Assembly: GCA_900551985.1 (NCBI GenBank)
Contig: URYG01000207.1
Span: 1 to 5,683 of the forward strand
DNA from: an uncultured Prevotella sp.
GTDB taxonomy: Bacteria; Bacteroidota; Bacteroidia; Bacteroidales; Bacteroidaceae
Reading direction: 5' to 3'
DNA length: 5,683 bases
This document shows, piece by piece, positions 1 through 4,738 of this stretch. Numbering within the stretch: the first letter of the stretch is position 1; each line of letters opens with the position of its first letter. A model generated the notes under the pieces. The model did no database searches, was not told the DNA's origin, and saw only the letters and a list, made by a program, of their open reading frames with translations. The position numbers and the translations under genes are program-made.

Positions 1-112
1 CCTTGCGACGGCTAGCAATCATAAACTCGGTGAAAACGTCCTGGTTCTGGACGATCTTGAAGGCAGCCACGGTAGCCACGCCACCTGCGCCAATCATAAG
101 TACTCTACTCAT
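1..112 (-). CDS. Saccharopine dehydrogenase-like NAD(P)-binding protein, N-terminal fragment
   Basis: The first 37 codons of a gene that runs off the left edge. The protein starts MSRVLMIGAGGVATVAAFK, a beta strand followed by the glycine-rich turn (G8-A-G-G-V) of a Rossmann nucleotide-binding fold. It continues with a helix and then a second strand ending in IASR, the place where such enzymes read the cofactor ribose or phosphate. In Bacteroidales this N-terminus fits the saccharopine dehydrogenase family, whose members act in lysine metabolism or, as carboxynorspermidine/carboxyspermidine dehydrogenase, in polyamine synthesis. The fragment is too short to decide between them. The ATG at 112 is the natural start because the glycine motif follows at once. 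It lies 89 bp downstream of the 202-810 gene on the same strand, in a T-rich (plus strand) gap with no convincing promoter of its own, so cotranscription is possible. Confidence 0.8.
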   Translation of the reverse strand, partial: MSRVLMIGAGGVATVAAFKIVQNQDVFTEFMIASRRK

Positions 113-164
113 TTATAATCTTGTTTTTATTATGTTTGTTATTTTAATATTTATTTTATTTAGA

Positions 165-193
165 AGCGTTTCAGCGTTTCAGCAAAAAATGCT
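165..193. repeat. Tandem octamer (AGCGTTTC x2) next to a short dyad
   Basis: AGCGTTTC occurs twice head to tail at 165-172 and 173-180, followed by the first three bases of a third copy. This runs straight into AGCA-AAAAA-TGCT (181-193), a 4-bp dyad. The block lies between the stop of the 202-810 gene and the start of the 1-112 gene, both on the minus strand. It could form a weak RNA hairpin at the end of the upstream gene or be a small protein-binding site. No function is shown by the sequence. Confidence 0.4.
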
Positions 194-201
194 TTCTGCT
201 T

Positions 202-810
202 TTATTTTATTTCCTTAGCCGAAATGCCCAGGGCGCTCATCAGCGAGTAACCCAGAATCTCCTGTCGGAAGTTTCCTCCCGGCATGGGTTGCATGGCGAA
301 GAGGGTGATTCGTTTGTCGTCATCCTCCACCTTTCTCAGCATATCTCTCAGCTGGTCGTAGGCGTCTCCATCTTCCGAGTTCGGAATCACCATCACCCTT
401 TTCACTTCCTTGGTGTTGCATACGGTGCGTGCCACTTCTACGAGGAATTCATCCTTTCCTACCATCTTCTCCTCTGAAGGATAAGAGGCGAAGATGAATT
501 CTCCCAGCTTATCATCCTTGAAAGCCTGGGCGTTGAGATCCTTCTCGTAGTTAGAAGGGCGGAAGTTCTTCATCGCCAGAGATTTCTTATCGTGGATAAG
601 TACCACTTGCGTTTCGTGCTCTCCCTCTCTGAGACCTCCGTCGAGGGCGATGCACACTGCCCATTGTGCCATATCAGCTGGCTGGATGCGACGGTTGATC
701 ATTCGCTCGAAGTTGACAGTCAGGTCGAAGGCCACTTTGTCGATATAATCGGCATCAGCGATGATCACATTCTCGCTCCATTTTATATTGTTTGTATCTA
801 ATGTATTCAT
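202..810 (-). CDS. Bacteroidales protein of unknown function (DUF6621-like)
   Basis: A complete 202-residue soluble protein with no signal peptide or membrane segment. The pattern of hydrophobic strands and charged helices (VIIADADYIDKVAFDL at 15-30, QVVLIHD near 69-75, VKRVMVIP near 136-143, RITLFAMQPMPGG near 168-180) suggests a compact alpha/beta fold. There is a GGLREGE turn near residues 58-64. I recall it as resembling a conserved Bacteroidales family annotated DUF6621. That name is from memory and the biochemical role is unknown. The start at 810 is the first ATG and gives a normal N-terminus (MNTLDTNN). The stop is followed by an AT-rich gap and the saccharopine dehydrogenase-like gene on the same strand. 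Regulation may involve the 16-bp palindrome at 840-855. It could be a housekeeping gene of the order, since it looks intact and codon use is ordinary. Confidence 0.85.
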   Translation of the reverse strand: MNTLDTNNIKWSENVIIADADYIDKVAFDLTVNFERMINRRIQPADMAQWAVCIALDGGLREGEHETQVVLIHDKKSLAMKNFRPSNYEKDLNAQAFKDDKLGEFIFASYPSEEKMVGKDEFLVEVARTVCNTKEVKRVMVIPNSEDGDAYDQLRDMLRKVEDDDKRITLFAMQPMPGGNFRQEILGYSLMSALGISAKEIK

Positions 811-826
811 TGGTGCAAAAATTACG

Positions 827-857
827 CAAACGAGAACAATGAAAGCATGCTTTCAAA
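827..857 (-). promoter_or_regulatory. Candidate promoter for the 202-810 gene, overlapping a palindrome
   Basis: On the minus strand TTTG (854-857) is followed after exactly 19 bases by CTCGTTTG (827-834). The spacing and both TTTG cores fit the Bacteroidetes promoter TTTG-N19-TAnnTTTG, but the TA of the second box is missing. Transcription would begin near 820, giving a leader of about 10 nt, similar to the two better promoters in this window. A rival is the perfect second box TAAATTTG at 882-889, which lacks a TTTG at the right distance upstream. I cannot choose firmly between them. Confidence 0.35.
840..855. promoter_or_regulatory. Perfect 16-bp palindrome, possible operator
   Basis: TGAAAGCATGCTTTCA is identical to its reverse complement over all 16 bases, and the match stops at the next base on each side. 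It lies 30 bp upstream of the 202-810 start codon and occupies most of the spacer of the candidate promoter at 827-857. If the promoter at 882-889 is used instead, it falls in the early leader. Either position suits a dimeric repressor. It has no loop, so an RNA hairpin is less likely. No regulator gene lies next to it. Confidence 0.45.
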
Positions 858-881
858 TTGTCGAGTGCAGATTATTTTCTG

Positions 882-905
882 CAAATTTACGAATAAATTT
901 CGTAA
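882..905 (-). promoter_or_regulatory. TAnnTTTG box combined with a 7-bp dyad
   Basis: The minus strand reads TAAATTTG at 889-882, a full match to the Bacteroidetes -7 box. Overlapping it is the inverted repeat TTACGAA (887-893), five spacer bases, TTCGTAA (899-905). No TTTG stands 19-21 bases upstream, so the box may be weak or need an activator. The dyad is well placed to bind such a factor. It belongs to the upstream region of the 202-810 gene. Confidence 0.3.
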
Positions 906-933
906 TTAAGGCATTTTGAAAATATAAAATAAT

Positions 934-960
934 AAAAAAGATAGAATTTTCATCAATTCT
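934..960 (-). terminator. Possible weak terminator after crcB
   Basis: On the minus strand AGAATT and AATTCT (6-bp stem, 6-base loop, 960-943) are followed by ATC and six Ts (939-934). It lies 65 bp beyond the crcB stop and upstream of the next gene on the same strand. The stem has almost no GC pairs, so strength is doubtful, but the order of stem then T-run is right for intrinsic termination. Confidence 0.3.
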
Positions 961-1024
961 TCATTTGATGGAATATTAACTTCTGTATATTCTTCGGCAA
1001 TCCGAGCCTTTTTCTTCTATCTTC

Positions 1025-1405
1025 TCATGCAATCATTTTTGCCAGATAATGTCCGGCGAGAACGGCGATAAGTCCCAGCGCTAGACTTCCGAAGAGATAG
1101 AGTATCATATAGAGATAGTTCTCTTCCTTCATCAGTCCAGCCCCCTCGTTCATGAAGGTAGAGAAGGTAGTGAATCCTCCGCAGAACCCCGTGGTGAGCA
1201 GCAGTTTGGTAGATGGTGACATCCATCCCCCTTCCCGCCAGTTCAATCCCGAGAGGAATCCGATGATGAGGCATCCCGCCACATTCACCGCCATCGTTCC
1301 GAAAGGAAAGGCTATCACCGTGCAGGATTGCACCATCTTTGAAATCCAATATCTCATGCCGCCTCCGAAGAAGCTGCCGATGCTTACTATCAATACTTCT
1401 TTCAT
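1025..1405 (-). CDS. crcB: CrcB/Fluc fluoride ion channel
   Basis: A small membrane protein of 126 residues, the usual length of the CrcB/Fluc family, which exports fluoride from the cytoplasm as a dual-topology dimer. Four hydrophobic segments are visible near residues 4-22, 33-54, 65-91 and 97-121. Family signatures are present in order: GGGMRYW (14-20), FGTMAVNVAGC (35-45) with the pore-side Asn41, and the hallmark GFCGGFTTFST (73-83) with Phe78 and Phe81 of the fluoride path and the helix break that holds the central sodium in known structures. The start at 1405 gives the normal short N-terminus (MKEVLIV). There is no good Shine-Dalgarno. The gene begins 42 bp after the stop of the ATPase/nuclease-like gene on the same strand and has no visible promoter of its own, so it may rely on read-through past the hairpin at 1438-1461. 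I see no fluoride riboswitch upstream. The single-gene form suggests a homodimer. Confidence 0.95.
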   Translation of the reverse strand: MKEVLIVSIGSFFGGGMRYWISKMVQSCTVIAFPFGTMAVNVAGCLIIGFLSGLNWREGGWMSPSTKLLLTTGFCGGFTTFSTFMNEGAGLMKEENYLYMILYLFGSLALGLIAVLAGHYLAKMIA

Positions 1406-1437
1406 CTCTTTATATAATATATGTATAAAATGCTATC

Positions 1438-1461
1438 GGGGAGAGATTCAACGCTCTCCCC
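1438..1461 (-). terminator. Strong hairpin across the stop codon of the ATPase/nuclease-like gene
   Basis: GGGGAGAG (1438-1445) and CTCTCCCC (1454-1461) form a perfect 8-bp, GC-rich stem with an 8-base loop. The TGA stop (1450-1448 on the minus strand) lies inside the loop, so the gene's last codons form one arm. The following minus-strand bases (GATAGCATTTTATAC) are only moderately T-rich, so it may terminate partly or instead protect the mRNA end. It stands 32 bp upstream of the crcB start. Confidence 0.6.
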
Positions 1462-3046
1462 AATCATCTATCGTTCCTGTTTTTGATGAGAAACTGCATC
1501 CTATCTTGAATATCTTTCTCTTATCTGAAAAATATTCCCGGGCATATCCCATATCTTCTATTTGCTGGAGCGCTTCTTTTGCGCTTCCATCCCTCTTGAA
1601 CTCAAATATATAAATGTATAGAGGAGTTTCTATGATGCAATCTACTCTTCCTTCGCTCTGTTCTTTTTCAATGAAGATGGTATAGGAACTGATCATCCTC
1701 AATACCAGATAGAACGTATATTGGAAATAACGCTCCTTCTCACGTTCATCATCTTTTCTTCGTTGAGAATAAGGGATGCTGGCAAAGAAAGAAACCATCA
1801 GCTGATGCAGCTTTTCGCATTCTCCCTTCCCCAATGCTTCAATTACCTGTAATACCCAGGAATCAGGTGAAACCTTTGGCTTCAGATAATCTGCTGCCAG
1901 CAAACTGATGAATCCCCTTCTTACTTCATCGTTCGGGAAATCCAACAGATAGGAATTGGTGTTCCTTGACCATCCCTTGATGGTCAGATATCCGCTTTGG
2001 TATATCATCGGCAAAGGGCGCTCTACGGTGGCCTTGTAATCGTCGAAATCCTTGGTGGGATAATATTTTCCCACCAGTTCGTTGATGTTTTCATCGCTAT
2101 GAGCTAGCAGGCGAACCAGATAGGTGGGTGAACCCGTTTGGAACCAATAGTCGTCGATGAGCATTTCCTTGAAGGCGCGCAAGATGCTGAAAGGATTATA
2201 TACGCCTCGCATCCTGCGGCTGAAATGGTAACCGTCAAACTGGCGTTTCAGTTTTATCAGCATTTCTTCCTTTGAAACATCATATTCCTCGGCCATTTCT
2301 GCAATTTGCTGCGCAAAGGTTGATCGTAACTCATCTTCTGTGATGCCGAGGAGTGTATCAAAGTGGGCAGAAAGGCTGATATCTTCGGGTTGGTTGAAAC
2401 CGCTGAATACGCTTACTTGTGAAAACTTGGTAACTCCCGTGAGCAGAACGAATTGCAGGTCTTTATCGGCAGCCTTGAATACACTGTAGAAGCCTTTCAG
2501 AATTTCCCGATGTCTATCTTCCAACAATCGCTCATTGCCATCAGCGTCGGTTGTCTTCAGGGTAGAATCCAAGACGTCTAGCAGAGGCTTGTCGTATTCA
2601 TCGATAAGTACAACGGCGCGAAGTCCTGTTTTTTCGTGGGCATTTCTCAGAACGCCAATGAATCTGTCACCGAGGGTGGAAGCAAAGGGAGCCTTGCCGT
2701 AGATGGCTTCCTGCGATTCTACGAAATCAATCAGCGTCTTCTCCAACTGACCGGCTTGTGTGAAATCCTTGCCGTTGAAATCAAGATGAAATACCGCATA
2801 TTGTTTCCAGTTGGTTTCCAGATTATCAATGGCTAAGCCCTTGAACAGTTCTTTTCTTCCTTGGAAATAGCATTCAAGTGTAGAAACGAGGAGTGACTTT
2901 CCAAATCGTCTGGGACGACTCAGAAAGTAAATCTTGCCATTTTCTACCATATCATAAATCATCTGAGTCTTATCTATATAAAGATATCCTTCTGTGATGA
3001 TTTTCTCAAAGCTCTGTATGCCTATCGGATATTTCATATTGTTCAT
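1448..3046 (-). CDS. AAA-ATPase-like protein with C-terminal PD-(D/E)XK nuclease-type domain
   Basis: A 532-residue cytoplasmic protein of the family with an AAA-ATPase-like domain (PF09820 type) joined to a PDDEXK_9 type domain (PF08011). These proteins are abundant, often in many copies, in gut Bacteroidales and Clostridia. Their role is not established; defence or mobile-element links are speculation. The N-terminus has the family opening KYPIGIQSFEKI and YIDKT. The phosphate-binding loop RPRRFGKS is at 44-51, Walker B VVLIDEYDKP at 145-154 and a sensor-like TGVTKFS at 203-209. The C-terminus keeps the nuclease core D469, E482-F-K484 (in GRVD and FEFK) followed by Q494/Q495, so catalysis looks possible. 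Start 3046 is chosen because AAGGA (3059-3055) sits 8 bases upstream and the promoter at 3068-3098 would start transcription near 3060. A second ATG three codons on (3037) is possible. The open frame reaches 3481, but that part overlaps the vWA gene and is upstream of the promoter. A strong hairpin ends the gene. Confidence 0.93.
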   Translation of the reverse strand: MNNMKYPIGIQSFEKIITEGYLYIDKTQMIYDMVENGKIYFLSRPRRFGKSLLVSTLECYFQGRKELFKGLAIDNLETNWKQYAVFHLDFNGKDFTQAGQLEKTLIDFVESQEAIYGKAPFASTLGDRFIGVLRNAHEKTGLRAVVLIDEYDKPLLDVLDSTLKTTDADGNERLLEDRHREILKGFYSVFKAADKDLQFVLLTGVTKFSQVSVFSGFNQPEDISLSAHFDTLLGITEDELRSTFAQQIAEMAEEYDVSKEEMLIKLKRQFDGYHFSRRMRGVYNPFSILRAFKEMLIDDYWFQTGSPTYLVRLLAHSDENINELVGKYYPTKDFDDYKATVERPLPMIYQSGYLTIKGWSRNTNSYLLDFPNDEVRRGFISLLAADYLKPKVSPDSWVLQVIEALGKGECEKLHQLMVSFFASIPYSQRRKDDEREKERYFQYTFYLVLRMISSYTIFIEKEQSEGRVDCIIETPLYIYIFEFKRDGSAKEALQQIEDMGYAREYFSDKRKIFKIGCSFSSKTGTIDDWGER

Positions 3047-3067
3047 ACGCTTGTTCCTTATTTTCTG

Positions 3068-3098
3068 CAAAATTACAAAAAATAACGATACAAGCAAA
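3068..3098 (-). promoter_or_regulatory. Bacteroidetes-type promoter for the ATPase/nuclease-like gene
   Basis: The minus strand has TTTG (3098-3095), exactly 19 bases, then TAATTTTG (3075-3068), matching TTTG-N19-TAnnTTTG in every defined position. Transcription is expected near 3060, giving a leader of about 14 nt that still contains the AAGGA ribosome site. It settles the start of the gene at 3046. Confidence 0.8.
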
Positions 3099-3274
3099 TT
3101 TTTTTTGTGCCTTTTCTTAATTTTCCCTTCTATTCTTTCTTTTAAGGGATAAAGAGAAGCAATCAAGAAGCGGGGAAGAAGAAGGTAATAAGCAGGAAAA
3201 TTCCCATTTCTTGATGAATCAGAATATGAAATAGAAATATGTTGAACAATTAAAATAAATAGGAGAAACAAGTT

Positions 3275-3898
3275 ATGAAACGAGTATTCAATCTTTTGGT
3301 AGTGGATGAGAGTGGCAGCATGAGTATTATCGAGCACCAGGCACTGGTGGGCATCAACGAGACCCTGACCACGATTCAGAAAATGCAGAAGACGCATAAG
3401 GACATGGAGCAGCGGGTAACGCTCATCACCTTCGACAGCACCCACAAGAATCTGTTCTATGATAATGTGTCTGCCCGCCATGCCAACCCTCTGAAGTCAA
3501 GGGATTACAATCCATGTGGCGGCACCCCACTTTACGATGCCATAGGTATGGGCATCGCCAAGATCAACGCCCTGACCACCGAGGAAGACAGCGTGTTGGT
3601 GACCATCATCACGGATGGTGAGGAGAACTGCAGCGAGGAGTATGATTTGAAGATGATCAAGAACCTCATAGAGAAGTTGAAGAAGCAGAACTGGATCTTT
3701 ACCTTCATCGGCACCGATGATCTTGATGTGGAGAACATCGCTCATGGTATGGGCATCGACAACCACCTGCAGTTTTCAGAAGATGAGGCTGGCACCAAGG
3801 CGATGTTTGCTAGAGAAAACAGAGCCCGCGAGCGCTACAACAAGTGCCGTGCGATGGATTGCAAGATGGAAGCGGGCAGTTATTTTAAGGAGAAATAA
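3275..3898 (+). CDS. Stand-alone vWA (MIDAS) domain protein
   Basis: A 207-residue soluble protein that is almost entirely one von Willebrand factor A domain, a Rossmann-like fold that binds partner proteins through a metal ion. The metal site (MIDAS) is complete: D11-E-S13-G-S15, T84 in CGGTPLYDA (81-89) and D114 in ITDGEE (112-117). There is no signal peptide or membrane helix, so it acts in the cytoplasm, unlike secreted vWA proteins. Cytoplasmic vWA proteins of this size include TerY-like members of the Ter stress systems and partners of MoxR-type ATPases; none of those partners is in the window, so the name TerY is not claimed. The start at 3275 has AGGAG (3261-3265) 9 bases upstream, the best ribosome site here. 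The gene is divergent from the ATPase/nuclease-like gene across 228 bp. I see no consensus promoter on this strand, only an inverted repeat TCCCTT/AAGGGA (3124-3129, 3144-3149). It is richer in GC than the genes that follow. A Cys-rich relic follows its stop in another frame. Confidence 0.92.
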   Translation: MKRVFNLLVVDESGSMSIIEHQALVGINETLTTIQKMQKTHKDMEQRVTLITFDSTHKNLFYDNVSARHANPLKSRDYNPCGGTPLYDAIGMGIAKINALTTEEDSVLVTIITDGEENCSEEYDLKMIKNLIEKLKKQNWIFTFIGTDDLDVENIAHGMGIDNHLQFSEDEAGTKAMFARENRARERYNKCRAMDCKMEAGSYFKEK

Positions 3899-4002
3899 AG
3901 AACGTACCATCTCATAAATGTCCTGGTTTTATAAATGATGGCAATAATTACTGTGCGAATTGCTCCAAACAAAATGTTAAGTGTCATGCAGTTTATCACT
4001 AG
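3889..4002 (+). pseudogene. Out-of-frame zinc-ribbon-like peptide after the vWA gene, possible lost C-terminus
   Basis: In the frame one base back from the vWA gene, an open stretch begins just after a TAA at 3886-3888 and ends at TAG 4000-4002. It reads (abridged) KCPGF, INDGNNYCANC, SKQNVKCHA, with cysteines at 3919, 3952, 3961 and 3982 and a histidine at 3985. That is C-x10-C-x2-C-x6-C-H, a pattern that could bind zinc. No ATG, GTG or TTG precedes it, so it cannot start on its own. A single shift of frame at the end of the vWA gene (AAGGAGAAATAA region, 3887-3898) would append it and give a protein of about 240 residues. It may be a broken C-terminal metal-binding module, in the way TerY proteins carry a C-terminal Cys/His domain, or a remnant of another gene. 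Chance is not excluded for so short a stretch. Confidence 0.4.
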
Positions 4003-4049
4003 GCAATACATTTGTTATATGTGTATAGTTACGAATTAATATTATTTGT

Positions 4050-4397
4050 ATGTATAAGGATGTTTATATTGGTCTTGCACATGACAAGGCATTTGATTTT
4101 GACAAAGAAGGCAATTGGAATGGCTATATGCCTACGTTGCTTTATGGAAAGAACGTTCCGTATGAATATTTGGAGGGAGGCAATGTAATCTACTGGGACT
4201 TGGTGGACAATCCGTTGTGTAAGCAACTTGATTGGGGCAGTTGGGGTTTGAAACGAACAGCCAAAGATATGGTTCTTTTCCTTGAACAGTATAAGGATAA
4301 TAAATATGCCAAATACCTAATCGGGAATATAAAGGTGGATTTCATAGATAATGGATTAGAAGATGTAGAACTGGTGCTTGAAGCAGTGGAAACATAG
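4050..4397 (+). CDS. Orphan hypothetical protein, 115 residues
   Basis: I do not recognise this family. It is a soluble, acidic protein without signal peptide or membrane helix, rich in aromatic residues: W at 23, 49, 62 and 65, and many tyrosines (MYKDVYIGLAHD at 1-12, NWNGYMPTLLYG at 22-33, VIYWDLVDNP at 46-55, LDWGSWGLKRTAKDM at 60-74). The C-terminal half has a helix (DMVLFLEQYKD) and a strand-like IKVDFIDNG. Size and the single-domain look would suit an immunity or antitoxin-type protein, but nothing in the sequence proves it. ATG 4050 is the first start in frame. There is no clear Shine-Dalgarno or promoter in the AT-rich 3899-4049 gap. The coding base composition is more AT-rich than the vWA gene before it, which hints at a separate origin. 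The truncated minus-strand gene at 4190-4738 converges on it and overlaps its last 208 bases, and this is the more likely real gene in the overlap. Confidence 0.65.
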   Translation: MYKDVYIGLAHDKAFDFDKEGNWNGYMPTLLYGKNVPYEYLEGGNVIYWDLVDNPLCKQLDWGSWGLKRTAKDMVLFLEQYKDNKYAKYLIGNIKVDFIDNGLEDVELVLEAVET

Positions 4398-4738
4398 CTT
4401 TTTGTATTCTGGCGATAGATAATGAAGAATAGGAATTTTTTCGACCAATCTTCTATTCGCTTCTCCTGGATCTTCGCAAGTTGCTGCTCTCTTTTGAAAC
4501 TGCCTTCTGGCGCAGAGAGTTGATCTGTGCCAACTTCTGCTCCCGCGAGTAAGGATGCAATAACATGGATTCTACCTCCTTGACGGCACCCATACTGTTC
4601 TGACGGTGAAAATCGTTTATATAAGATCTTTCCAGTACTGAATTGTTCTGCATAATCATCTAATTTTGCTAGACCTTCAGATGTAAATCCTTCATTGATT
4701 ATGTCGCTGATGGACATCCAAAAATCATGATTCGTCAT
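4190..4738 (-). pseudogene. Truncated gene: N-terminal part of a polyvalent/kinase-like Bacteroidales protein
   Basis: The first ~100 codons look like a real gene: MTNHDFWMSISDIINEG, then KILYKRFSPSEQYGC (37-51), GGRIHVIASLLAGAE (54-68), and a charged helix ending RIEDWSKK (94-101). From memory this matches the N-terminal region of much longer Bacteroidales proteins tied to mobile elements, in which a kinase-like 'polyvalent' domain follows the EQWAK-type helix. Here that domain is missing. After about 4436 the frame continues only as the antisense of the 4050-4397 gene, turning into a Ser/Thr-rich string (STASSTSSTSS), and stops at 4190. So the conserved part is about 4436-4738 and the rest is read-through. 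ATG 4738 is chosen over the TTG at 4762 because 4762 lies inside the promoter box. The start overlaps the end of the ADP-ribosylglycohydrolase gene by 14 nt. It may still yield a 182-residue chimeric protein, but a decayed remnant is likelier. Confidence 0.6.

Noticed and set aside
1017..1349. Minus-strand frame of 110 codons overlapping crcB
   Set aside because: It is an alternative frame of crcB with no family features; crcB itself has all its signature motifs.
1406..1461. Fluoride riboswitch upstream of crcB
   Set aside because: The only structure is a simple perfect hairpin overlapping the previous gene's stop. The conserved GGNGAUGG-type segment and the pseudoknot partners of the crcB motif are not visible.
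1152..1613. Plus-strand frame of 153 codons
   Set aside because: Antisense shadow of crcB and the end of the ATPase/nuclease-like gene; it lacks any recognisable domain.
3047..3481. N-terminal extension of the ATPase/nuclease-like frame by 145 residues
   Set aside because: It crosses a consensus promoter and the intergenic gap, overlaps the vWA gene on the other strand, and the family's usual N-terminus (KYPIGIQSF) begins at 3037-3046.
4425..4456. GAATAG/CTATTC inverted repeat at the remnant junction, considered as an insertion-element end
   Set aside because: Six-base arms with a 20-base spacer and no transposase or target duplication; not distinguishable from chance.
4453..4659. Minus-strand frame of 68 codons inside the truncated gene
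   Set aside because: Overlaps the conserved N-terminal frame (4436-4738) and shows no family features; probably an alternative-frame shadow.
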